Below are positions 47,630 to 63,300 of a DNA stretch of 64,000 nt, piece by piece; positions within the stretch are counted from its first letter, which is position 1, and each line of letters begins with the position of its first letter. The DNA lies in the NCBI GenBank assembly GCA_965112735.1, contig OZ218955.1:930001-994000 (forward strand), written 5' to 3'. The stretch is from Phaeosaccion multiseriatum (lineage: Eukaryota; Ochrophyta, other classes). Position numbers and translations under genes: made by a program. The notes under the pieces were generated by a model. The model saw nothing but the letters and a program-made list of their open reading frames with translations, ran no database searches and was not told where the DNA came from.

Positions 47630-49024
47630 TGATTGGGACTGGCTGTGGATGGATGGCAGTGGACGGGACGGGGATGTATCTACCTCTCTGACCGCTTGTA
47701 CGATGCTCTCTGCACGGGGCAGGTCTCTCTCAGTGGTCTGACCCTGCGCCTCGCGGTGCTCAATCCATTTGCCTGACAGGGGAGAGGGGGTGGGAAGGAT
47801 GGATGGATGGGTGGAGGGAGGGGGAAAGAGAGAGAGGGAGGAAGATGAACACCCAGGTCGAGGCGGCCGAGGCCGAGTGCTGAGCAGAAAGGGAGGAGGA
47901 GGGACGAGACATGTTGCCCACGCTCAAGCTGACAAAGCACGCACGCACCCATAGAGAGGGGCTCTCGAAGCCGATGAGGAGAGCTCGCAAAGCCCAGACT
48001 CCCTATGCATTTCCTCCTGCTTCCTCCCTCGCTCTCCGCCTCTCTCCTACCCTCTCCCTCCCCTCCCTCCCTCTCCCCTCATTTCCTCCATCTCCCTCTC
48101 TCCCTCTCCCTCCCTCCCTCCCTCCCTCTACTTCCTTTCCCCTCCTCTCCCGTCCCCTACTCCCTCCCTCCCTCCCCGTCCCTCCCCTCCCCTTGTACAC
48201 ACACCTGCATGGAAGGGCGGAGGTGTGAGCAGCAGCAGGGCCGCCTGTGGGTGATTGGCCCGTGCAATGGAGATGATTGCATGCATGTTTGCCTTGAACT
48301 CTTCCACAGGGACATGCTGGAGAGCTCCGGCTATGACGGCGTCGTTGGCGCCCCAAAAGAGGGTGATGAGGCGAACTGGGTGGGTGGGTGGGTGGGTGGG
48401 AGGGGACGGGGAAGGAGAGAAGGTGCCGGGGGGTTTGGAGGGGAGGGAGGTATGGAGGAGGAGGAGTTGAGGGGAACGGTCGGTCGGGGTGCAAGAGAGA
48501 GGGAGGGAAAGAGAGGGAGAGGGAGAAAGAGAGAGAAAGCGAAGTGAGAGAGAGGAAGATGACAGGGGGAGACAGATTAGGGGGAAACAGAGGGAGAGGG
48601 AAGGGGAGAGAGAGAGCAAGGGAAGTCCTTGTGGGTGAGGTGGGCCCTTTAGTCCACATACACGCCTGTGCCTAAGCCCTGCCCGTCGGGGCGGTCAGGG
48701 CCAGTGAGGAACAGGAGAGGGCAGTTCCTTCGGCTCCAGTCCAATTGACCTCGATATAGACCTCGATCTAGAGCTATCGTACACTGTATGTCGATCGAAT
48801 GCTTACCTTTTCTGTTGCTGCCCTTTGGTGTGGGGGCAAGGATTTTGGGTGCCATTTTGAGCCCCCACCGACTCGTGTATCCACCGAAGCCGCGGTTGAC
48901 CTGAGGGAGGGTAAAGAGATGAGGCAGGGGGGGGGGGGGGGGAGACGGGAGGAAGGAAGACGAAAAGAGAGAATGAAAGACACGAGTACGAAAGACGATG
49001 GAAGACAAAAACAAGAGGAACAAG

Positions 49025-49070
<46 letters not shown>

Positions 49071-49474
49071 AGAGAGAGAGAGACCAACACAGCTATCAAT
49101 TTGCGCAGAGCAGGAAAGTCATCTGCTCTTTCCCCTCGGAGCTCATATCCGTTTTTCCCTTCCTTTCCCAAATCCTGCCGTCCGACTTTCTTCTCTATCC
49201 GGCACTCAACTCACTCACTCACCACATCCAGCCTCCTCTGGAAGAGATGCTGCAGCTGAGCGGACCAGCCGTTCTCGTGCACGTTGAATCCGTACTGCGT
49301 GAGCGAGTCTCCGAAGCAGATAACTAACTCTCTTGAAGCCTCCTCCTCCATCCTGACGGATGGAGACGAGGGTGAGAAGTAGATGCGATGCAAAAGTGCC
49401 CCCAGATACAGCCCCAGCGACCCCCCGATGAGGAAGGAGCTCTTTAAGCCCAGGCTGGAACGCGACGCGGACAT
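46908..49474 (-). CDS. IAH1: IAH1-type SGNH/GDSL esterase, 5 exons
   Basis: Serine ester hydrolase related to yeast isoamyl-acetate esterase. Exons: 49474-49223, 48900-48807, 48375-48205, 47772-47684, 47162-46908; 286 residues. All SGNH blocks are present: block I FGDSLTQYG (nucleophile Ser57), block II NRGFGGYTSRW (oxyanion Gly), block III FWGANDA (oxyanion Asn), block V DGVHLS (Asp232, His235). The length is close to the family's usual 240-280, plus an N-terminal hydrophobic stretch (SSFLIGGSLGLYLGALLHRIYF) likely to act as a membrane anchor or signal. The natural ester substrate is unknown. The ATG at 49474 was chosen because the anchor follows it directly; upstream frame has no nearby ATG context. 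Confidence 0.92.
47195..47430 (-). repeat. (GGGA)n array with (GACG)n core
   Basis: GGGA tetranucleotides on the + strand with a short GGAC run at about 47259-47288. CCCT in the coding sense, running up to the acceptor of the last IAH1 exon. Confidence 0.92.
47567..47631. repeat. (GA)n dinucleotide array
   Basis: About 30 GA dinucleotides inside the last IAH1 intron. Confidence 0.93.
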
Positions 49475-50297
49475 TGCAGAGCGTGGCTCGTAGCGCAAGA
49501 GCGATGAGCAAAGTGGAATGCTGGAAGGCAAGGGGGGCCCGCCGATTTTGTTGACATATAATCCTACTCCATCCGATTTAAGTCCGATTTCGCGGTTGAG
49601 TGGCACTTTTGACTTTTGACGCCCCAAATGACGATTTTTTTGACGACGTTTGACGACGCTTTTTAGCCCCCTATTTGACGCCCTTTGACGCCCTTTTATC
49701 TTAATTCGCCTTAATTTCGTCTAAAAAAAATCACGTAAAAAAAAATCACGGAAAAGGGCGTCAAAGAGCGTCAAAGAGCGTCAAAAGGCGTCAAAGGGCG
49801 TCAAATAGTGGGCTAAAGCGTCGTCAAACGTCGTCAAAAAAATCGTCATTTGGCGTCAAAAAAAATTAATGGGGCGTCAAAAGTGCCACTCAACCGCGAA
49901 ATCGCAGTATCCTTGTCTAAAGGCAAAGAGGGACGAGGTAGTGTTGGGAGAAGAAGAGGTAGGAGGTCCTTCGTGGTTATTCGTGAGAAATGCTAACCCT
50001 AAACTAAGTTCTGTCTGTGGTGTGTGTCGTGAAACAGGTGACTTCTCATGCGGCGGAGAAGCCACTCCGGTCGGTCTCTATATACGTATACACTACGTCT
50101 AAACTTCCAAACGCCTAAGGATGGATGCCACACCTTCTCCCTCTTCCCATGTGCCCATCCGCTCCAACACATTCGGACCATCTATCAGCCTATCAAGTAA
50201 TCTTAAATAGACACTTGCAACTAAATGCAGGGAGAAGAACCACCCATCTATCAGCCTGGTAGCCTATCAAGTATTCTTAGGTAGACACTTGAGGACA
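49475..50297. other. Spacer upstream of IAH1 with foldback element
   Basis: Between the IAH1 start and the 3' end of the next minus-strand gene. It holds the inverted repeat at 49586-49903; the remainder is unique sequence with a short duplicated phrase (about ACCACC-CATCTATCAGCC and CTATCAAGTA, 50172-50285). Confidence 0.65.
49586..49903. mobile_element. Foldback (inverted-repeat) element, about 318 bp
   Basis: Left end GATTTCGCGGTTGAGTGGCA and right end TGCCACTCAACCGCGAAATC are exact reverse complements. Inward, both arms carry matching blocks (TTTTGACGCC, AAATGACGATTTTTTTGACG, GACGACGTTTGACGACGCTT) and then repeats of GACGCCCTTT. A MITE-like or foldback transposon remnant is the simplest reading. 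No open frame and no clear target-site duplication were found. Confidence 0.75.
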
Positions 50298-55754
<5,457 letters not shown>

Positions 55755-56439
55755 GGCTGAGCCGCTGGAGATCGAGAGGTTGAGTGGTGTAGAGGTCGAT
55801 AGGACGGCGGAAGATTGATTCTTGTTCTCTCTCCGGTCAAGTTAAAGCTGTTGCAGAGTTGTCCCGCTACGAGCGCGATGCTTCCATCGTCCTCCAGGTT
55901 CCTTGAGGTACCTCCCACTAGCCTTTGTCTATCCCTTAATGAGTCAGAGGAAGGAGTGGCGGAGGTGAAGGGCTTGAGAGCGGTTGGAACAATCGAAGTG
56001 AGGTTGGTCGCAAAAAATAAGGGGAAGCCCCCACCTCTCTCCTTCCACACCTCTGCCGTCCTATCCGCTCTGCTACTCTGCGCTGCTCTGTGCTCTTCTG
56101 GCTCCTTCTATTTGTGTATTGTGCCACTCTCTTTTATTTTTTTAATCTCTCACACAACGTATACACATGTAGCCTTGGAAGGCTGTTAACCACTTTGGTG
56201 GTGGGATCCCTCCGAGGGGTGCTTTTTTTGTTTTTTGGGCCACTCAGGGGTCCCCAACTATCAAACTTTTGATTGTTTTTGAATGCCTGGCGGCTCTATA
56301 CCCCCCATCGAATGGCCATACCGAGCAAAGAAAGCGAAGAAGAAGGATGAGCTCGTGCGCCCTGTCCCTTCTTTGATGCTCCTCTCGCCGCCCGCTCAAC
56401 GTCGTTCTAGGTGCTTAGTACAATTCTTGCTATACATTC
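55755..56439. promoter_or_regulatory. Head-to-head intergenic region, HHIP-like / TMEM223-like
   Basis: About 685 bases between divergent ATG codons. Mostly unique sequence with T-tracts at 56128-56145 and 56224-56240. No element recognised; promoter function is inferred from orientation. Confidence 0.4.
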
Positions 56440-57490
56440 ATGTCTTTGCTGCTTTTGTGTGAGGCCAGGCGAGCTCTGAAGCGGCCCCTCCGCTTGTGTG
56501 GCACGAGCGATGGCAGAGGATGGCGGGGGTGGGAGCCAAGGACCGTGGGGGCGACGAGGAGCGCTCACCAAGGAGGGGTTGGGGTTGGGGGAGCAGGAGG
56601 GGGAGGTGGGGGAGTGGAGCTGCCGGACGAGGTCTTGCTGTTTGAGAGCAAGGGGGCGGCGAGGAGGCAGAAGCTGTTCGGTGTAGGCAGCGTCCTGCAC
56701 ACAAGCTATTGGGTGGGCTACCTGTCCATGATCACACCAGCATCGCAGCAGATCGGGGTCAGTCCCATCTGGGGCAGCGTGGGGTTTGGCTCCTCCCTGA
56801 TGGTGCTGGGGCTAGCGTGGCAGTGGGGTAAGAACTACACTGTGCGGCTGGCCTACGTGCCCAGCACAGATACCTTCCGGCTCACCACGTTTACCTTCAC
56901 GGGGAAGGTAGGTCAAGTCAAGTCACTTAAGGGGGGGAGGGCAAGGCTTTTCCCTTGGTTGTCTGCTCTGCTCCTTCTGGTGCTGCTGGTGCTGCTGCTG
57001 CTGCTCCTCTGCTCACTCACATGTTACTCATGATTGCTCGATGGTCGCCCAACTCGCTCCGAACCAAATGACAAACCAAACCACCCAACCAATCAATCAG
57101 GAGCGTTCCCCTCCCCGCTTGATCAAGTTCGGAGCCACCTCCATCGTGGAGTCACACGAGAACAACAAGAAGATAATGCGTCCCTACAAGGTTGAGAAGG
57201 ATAACTTTTACAACATTCTCGATACCGACAAGGGCGTCTTTTACGCGCCACGGAGCACGGTGTTCGGTTTGCTTCGAGGGGACCAAGTGGTGGCCAGAGC
57301 AGTGAGGAAGCAGTTTCAGGAGCACCATCAGGAGGGGTGGGGGTGGGAAGGGGAGGAGGAGGAGGAGGAGGAGGAGGCGAAGGAGGAAGGGGGGCCGGGG
57401 AGAAGGGGAGGAAAAGGAGCAGGCCCGAGGCGCTCAGCACGAGAGAGAAGGGGGTCATCGGGGCGGAAGAGAAAGAGGGGTAAGGTGTAA
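56440..57490 (+). CDS. TMEM223-like mitochondrial inner-membrane protein, 2 exons
   Basis: 285 residues; exons 56440-56907 and 57101-57490. The N-terminus MSLLLLCEARRALKRPLRL resembles a mitochondrial presequence (basic, no acidic residue nearby except one Glu). After a Gly-rich linker comes DEVLLFESK, then two hydrophobic segments (LFGVGSVLHTSYWVGYLSMI and WGSVGFGSSLMVLGLAW), then a soluble domain (RLTTFTF, YKVEKDNFYNILD, VFYAPRSTVFG). This order matches TMEM223/TMEM186-type proteins; TMEM223 acts in cytochrome c oxidase (COX1) assembly. The C-terminal Glu, Lys and Arg-rich tail of about 60 residues is extra. The family call is from remembered pattern and needs a profile search. Confidence 0.62.
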
Positions 57491-57629
57491 TTATCTTAGT
57501 GGTGCAAAGAAAACTACACATACATGTGTATATATGGAGATAGACGACGGAATCATGGAATCATGTGCTGGGTGTCACAAATGACAACCACCACCAGATA
57601 CCACCACCGCTCCCACTACTGTACCTGCC

Positions 57630-57938
57630 GTGGACTGCTGCTGGAGACTTGAGTTGTTGACACAAAGCCCTTCGATTGCGACACTGGTGGACAAGGTCCT
57701 TCGTACTCAGATTTCGACCTTCTGCGGGAAGGCAGAGATGAGCTTGACGAGGGGGGACATTCTCGGGCACCTGCGGACATTTGTCAGGAATCAGGAGACT
57801 GGTGGCGATGTCACATGGAAGGGCATTGCGCAAGGAGTACAAATGCAACTGAGGCAAGCCATGAAGATTGGAGAGCTTCAGCAGGCTGCTGTTCTGTGTA
57901 CTCATGTGGACTTTCTACGCCGTGCTACAACTGTATGA
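57630..57938 (+). CDS. Hypothetical 102-aa frame, possible element-encoded remnant
   Basis: A complex, non-repetitive frame (contains LTRGDILGHLRTFVRNQETGG and MQLRQAMKIGELQQAA) with no recognised domain. It precedes the inverted-repeat element and may be part of the same mobile unit, interrupted by stops before the next frame. Expression is doubtful. Confidence 0.3.
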   Translation: MDCCWRLELLTQSPSIATLVDKVLRTQISTFCGKAEMSLTRGDILGHLRTFVRNQETGGDVTWKGIAQGVQMQLRQAMKIGELQQAAVLCTHVDFLRRATTV

Positions 57939-58034
57939 GATCTCCGTTACGGTCCTCCCTGGAGTGGGGAGTGGAGCCAGATGACAAGATTTGCGGCATG
58001 CCTCAGTCGGGAGCAGTTGCCAAGGCTGTGATAA

Positions 58035-58490
58035 TTGCTTTCAAGGGCGTTATCAAGCGGAGCTGATGTCGCCATGCACGCAGTGGTGGTTGACAGAGAG
58101 CTGTCAAAGCCGCGAGATTGGCATCAGCTCTATCCTGATTGGCTCGCGATGGTGGAGGAGGTCATGCAGGATTTCCATGAGAGCCACGCACGGGTCCAGC
58201 CTCTCAATCTCCCTCTCCCAACGATTTGCCCTGAAGCCAAAATGACCAAGCTCCAAGGAGGTGCGGGAGGAGGGGGAGGAGGCAGACAACACGACTCCAC
58301 AGCTCATGTCAGCAGAAAGGACAAAAAGCGCGCTCGACAAGGAAAACTTGCCATGAGCGGCTGCGGCAGAAGACGGAAGCTGGTGAGCAAAGCTGGTGAG
58401 CAGGCCGTGTTTATAGTTTCAGTTTCTTCTCTACATCCCTTCTATTATCTATTTTCGCGAGTGGGTCGGAGCCTACCCCGACCGCGGTAG
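58035..58490 (+). CDS. Hypothetical 151-aa frame entering the inverted repeat
   Basis: Non-repetitive first 75 residues (DRELSKPRDWHQLYPDWLAM, VEEVMQDFHESHARVQPLNL), then a Gly run and a basic segment SGCGRRRKLV that is encoded by the left outer arm of the inverted repeat. The right arm encodes the same peptide on the opposite strand (58946-59233). Probably a decayed element protein; no family recognised. Confidence 0.35.
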   Translation: MLSRALSSGADVAMHAVVVDRELSKPRDWHQLYPDWLAMVEEVMQDFHESHARVQPLNLPLPTICPEAKMTKLQGGAGGGGGGRQHDSTAHVSRKDKKRARQGKLAMSGCGRRRKLVSKAGEQAVFIVSVSSLHPFYYLFSRVGRSLPRPR

Positions 58491-59070
58491 AGTCTTTCTC
58501 TCACCCATCTCTCTCTCTCTCTCTCTTTCCTCCGCAGCGAAAACAACAACCACAAGGACATCACGTATATGTGGAGATGATTATTTATTTATCTCCACAT
58601 ATATACGTGACGTCCTCGTTTTTGTTGTTTTCGCTGCGGAGGAAAGAGAGAGAGATGGGTGAGAGAAAGACTCTACCGCGGTCGTAAACAAGTCACCAAA
58701 GCTGGGGCAGGGCTCCGACCCAGTGAAAATAGATAAAAGAAGGGATGTAGGGGGTAAGCGAGGGCGGGTGGTCAGAAACTTGGGGGTGTGGCATAGGAGG
58801 ACATCTTGTGCTTGTGGTGTGGTGTGGGTGGAGTGGAAGAGAGGATAGGAGTCGCAGCTAACGCGGTGAATCTTCTAGTATACTGGTGATGCGAAGAAAG
58901 GGGGTGAATCTAAGTGCAATGGTGGAGTCATCTGCTGCAGGCCCACTACAGGCCTAGATGTGACTCCACTCTTGCCCTTCGACTAACCCCCTTTGTTCGC
59001 ATCACCACTGGCCTTTTCACCAGCTTCCGTCTTCTGCCGCAGCCGCTTGCGGCAGTTTTCCTGTAGAAAC
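58338..59070. mobile_element. Nested inverted-repeat (foldback) element
   Basis: Outer arms: 31 bases at 58356-58386 (starts AGCGGCTGCGGCAGAAGACG) match 59017-59047 in reverse complement. Middle arms: 58431-58580 against about 58590-58750, including ACTCTACCGCGGTC, a CT/GA tract, and a palindromic centre TCTCCACATATATACGTGA. Inner right hairpin: 58884-58906 against 58986-59008, itself enclosing GTGGAGTCA/TGACTCCAC arms. This nested dyad structure is typical of foldback transposons or a composite of two MITE-like insertions. Not matched to a named family. Confidence 0.7.
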
Positions 59071-59290
59071 CTGGACACACCTTCTTAAGAGTCATCTCGG
59101 GGGGGGGGCTGTGGCTTTGGCACTGCCTTAAGCTTGCACAAGAACACCCTTTAGACAATCGTGTGTGTGCGAGGAGAGAGAGGCAAGGCAGCCATGCTTC
59201 GCGGGGACAAAAAGCAGTGGAGAGTGAGGGCACAGTGGAAATCCATAGGACGGGATGTTCATTGACTTGCTAATAAGAGTAGGAGATGCA

Positions 59291-59329
<39 letters not shown>

Positions 59330-59894
59330 CCCCCAAGAGGCAGGCAGGAGAAGGCATGCTGCTATACGCAACCGAAGCATGTTTCTGTTTTTGCTTCCTC
59401 CGTGCTGTTGCTCGGCAGCAATACATGCACAGATGCCGACCCCACTGGCGAGAGGAGGCCAGGACAAGACCGACAGACCTCCACATTGGCACAGGCAGGC
59501 ACACAACATTCTCCTCCACACCCCTCTCCTCCCCTTGCTGCACACATGTACCAACACAGTTATCGCACTTGCTGTCCAACCTCTCTCTCTCTCTCTCTCT
59601 CTCTGTGCCCCTATCTCTCTGCCTTACCCTTGCTTGGGGTTACGACGGGTGCCGACAAGAGAACCCACACCTGCGCTAATTCTGCGTGTCCTCTTCTCTC
59701 TGCCCCCTCCCAGACTACTCCCTCCTCCTCCTCCTCCTCCTCCTCCATGTCGAGTAGTTCACCAAGTCCTCAGTCGGTGGCGTCTTCTTCTCCCCCCCCG
59801 TCTCGCCTACTCTCTCCTCCCCCCCCCCATCTCGAGCAAGTAGTCCCTCCGTCCCTCCGTCCCTGAGCCCCCATCAGTCATCAAAAGTCCGTCC

Positions 59895-60078
59895 TCAGTC
59901 GGTGGTGCCGTAGAACTTTACGCATCTGTTCATGCTGGATGTGGCCAAGAAGCCCCCCTTGGGTCCGAAGCCTACCCCGGTGAGGACGCTCTTCTTACTA
60001 CTATCATCTTCCACAGGAAGGTTCAGCAGCTCCGTCCAGCCCTTGCGTGCCCACACCTTGGCGCCTGGAGAAAGCAGC

Positions 60079-60110
<32 letters not shown>

Positions 60111-60298
60111 AGAAGTAGTAGTCGTAGTAGTAGTAGTAGCAGGAGTAGTAGTAGTAGTAGTAGTAGCAGGAGTAGTAGTAGTCGTAGTAGTAGTAGTAGT
60201 AGTAGTAGCAACAGCAACAACAGAGGAGCACAACAAAGACAAGACAAGGCCAGGCAAGAGAAACGGTAAGAGAAAGCAGCGCAAAGCAACGCGGCGGC

Positions 60299-60333
<35 letters not shown>

Positions 60334-63300
60334 GCCCCTCCTCCCGCGGCGAGGTATGTACCGCTCTGGTCCCACGACAGGGCATGCACGGGAGCACCCA
60401 TGGTCAGCGTCTGCACCTCCTTCAGCTTGCGCAGATCCCAGATCTTGACATTGCCGTCCTGAGAGAGAGAGGGAGGGGGTGAGGGAGAGGGGGAGGTTAG
60501 GGGGAGAGAGAAGAGAGAAGCGATGATCAAATGAGCTACAGGATAAAAAGAAGAAACGCGATTTTCTACCAAGCGTAATTCAAATTCTTTCTCAATTTCA
60601 CCCCCTCCACCCCCTCCTATAACATGTGCATCAATTCATGTCCAGACCCCCCTACCATGGAGCCTGAGGCGAGCGTGTATCCATTCTCGCTGAACGCGAT
60701 GGCATTGACGGTTCCCTCGTGCCCCTCGAAGGCCTTGACGTGCTGAAAGGCCTTGAGGTCCCACAGGCGCACCGTGTTGTTCGTCGTGCCTGACCAAATC
60801 GCAACAAGTCAAGGGAAGTCACGTAAGTCAGTAATCATCCTGTCAATCAATGTCAAGCCATTCAATCGTGTATCACTCGCACTCATTCAATCACTGATCC
60901 ACTCACTCACTACCCTACCCCCACCCCCCCACCTATCCACTCACTCACCCACCCACCCACTCACCCGCCCACCCTCTCAACCACTCACTTTCCCATGCAC
61001 CCACCCACTCACTTACCCATCCATCCATTGACATATACATCCACTGTTCACTCACCCATCCATCCATTGACATAAAATGTACATTCACTCGTTGACTCAC
61101 CCATCCATCCATTGACATATACATCCACTCGTTCACTCACCCATCCATCCATTGACATATACATCCACTGTTCACTCACCCATCCATCCATTGACATACA
61201 CATCCACTCGTTCACTCACCCATCCATCCATTGACATATACATACACTCGTTCACTCACCTAATCCCAAGACACACCCGTCTGGGTGGAAGTGTACGCAC
61301 TGATAATCCCCCACCTCCGCCGCCTCTCCCTCCTCTGTCCGTAAGCACGTGCCGTTCTCAATCTCGCTGAAGCTCCAGCTGCAATCACGCACACACACGC
61401 ACAGAGAGAGAGAGAGGACGACACACACAGAGAGAGAGAGAGAAAGGGAGCGACACACACAGAAAGAGAGAGAGTACGAGGACACAGAACAGAAGATTAG
61501 TTTCAGTCTACTAGACCCTACCGGTGGTATCCGAACAGAAACCAAGGGGATTGATGTCGAAACGGTATTGCATGTCCTTCGAAGGAACAAACACAACCAC
61601 TGAATCTGAAACTGCAACAGGTAAAATGTCTTGTGTACTTGGTGTCAGGTACGTAGGTAGGTACGTAGGTAGGCACGCAGCCAGGCAGGTAGGAGGTAGG
61701 TACGGTACCTGCTGTTCTTTGTGGCGGTAGCAATGTAGTCTCCTGTGGCCTGTAATGCCACCCCCATCACCTCGGCGCCGTGCTGAAGCGTGTGCAGAGA
61801 CGCCCAAGACCCCTCCCCGCCTTTGCTCCAGATCTATCACCACATTCACATTCATTATCAATCAAGATTTCACGCCGATAAAACACATCACAAACATCAG
61901 GAAAGGGGAGGGGAGGAGGATGACAAGGGGGCGGGGGAATAAGACGTGTGATGTGGGCTATTTCGCACTCTTATCGTAGAGAGAAAGGGGGGCAGGGGGA
62001 AGGCAGAGAGGGAGACAGGGAGAGAGGGCGAGAAACAGAGGGAGACCAAGAGAGAGAGGGACAGAGGGAGAGCAAGAGCGAGAGGGAGAGGGAGGGCCAG
62101 ACAGCACCTTGCACGTCTTGTCTGCCGACGCTGTGAAGACCATGTCCTTGGAAGAGTGCCACATCACAGAGTGGATCTTCTTGCTGTGGCCGCTTAGCGT
62201 GGCTTCTTGCTTACCGCTGGAGAGAGAGAAGAGGAAGAGGAGGAGGAGGAGGAGGAGGAGGAGGAGGAGGAGGACAACGAGGAGGAGGAGACAGTTGAAA
62301 GTCAGGCAGATGCCCCGCAGCGTTCCACCGGGGATGGTATCTGATGGATGGAGGGGAAAGCCACTAACGCACCACCCCCCCCCCCCCTTCAATGCCGCCT
62401 TCAACCTCCTTGCTCTCCCTGTCCCTACCCCTCGCTCTCTTTGTCCCATCGTGTTGTATGACTTGGTTCCAATAGCTCCTCGTCTCCTCCTTCCTCCCCC
62501 CCCACCAAGCCCGACGCAAATCCTCCCCTATGTGCCCAACAAACTGCCTACCCACCCACCTGTCCTTGTTAAAGATGATGGCAGTCTTATCTGCCCCCCC
62601 CGTGAGCACCAATGCTCCCCCCGTCTGTTGGGAGGGACACACGGCTAGACATGTGACTCCGGCGGGGTTGGTCTTGTGTAGTTTATGGCTGGCTTGTTCC
62701 GTGAAGCTTTCCAGCACCTATAGAGAGAGAGAGAGAAAAGATAGAGGGGAGGGAGAGGAGGGGGGAGAGGAGAGAGAGGGGGGGAGAGAAGAATGAGAGA
62801 GGGAGAAGAGGGAGAGAAAGAAGCGAGAGCGAGAGAGAAGAGTGAGAGGAAGAGGACACGAGACGCACGAGCGAGAGAGCATGCATCATCCGCGAGTCAA
62901 GTGAACACATACCTCCTTTGCCGGCACGCTAGCCGACGACGCCGAGGTCTTCTTCTCCTTGTTGGCGTCCTTGCGCTGTTTGCTCAGCTCCTTCTCTTTC
63001 GAGACCATAGCTTGCATGTGAACCGCAAAAGAGTCTCCATCTCCTCCTCCCCCGTCCACCTCCATGTCCCCTGCTCCCGCCTTTGCCTTCTTCGCTGGTG
63101 GTTCCTGCTGCCCTCCTCCTCCCGCTGCTGCTACTTGTGCAATGGTGCTTCGCTGGCTGGACAGCTCTGCTCTTGCCTCGTCTCTCTCTCTCACGAGTCG
63201 GGCAATCACTCGGCATGCCGCGTCTTGTTGGTACAAAGACTTGTTGAGGCATTGAGATTTGCGGTTGTGTGAAGGTACGTATATCAGAGAGAGAGAGAGA

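Larger units (their letters stand above)
57491..59894. other. Tail-to-tail spacer TMEM223-like/PRP19 with mobile-element remnant
   Basis: Contains short open frames at 57630-57938 and 58035-58490 (+), the nested inverted repeat at 58338-59070, a (CAA)n run at 59291-59330, and CT-rich DNA at 59580-59605 and 59715-59830. No standard gene recognised. Confidence 0.65.
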
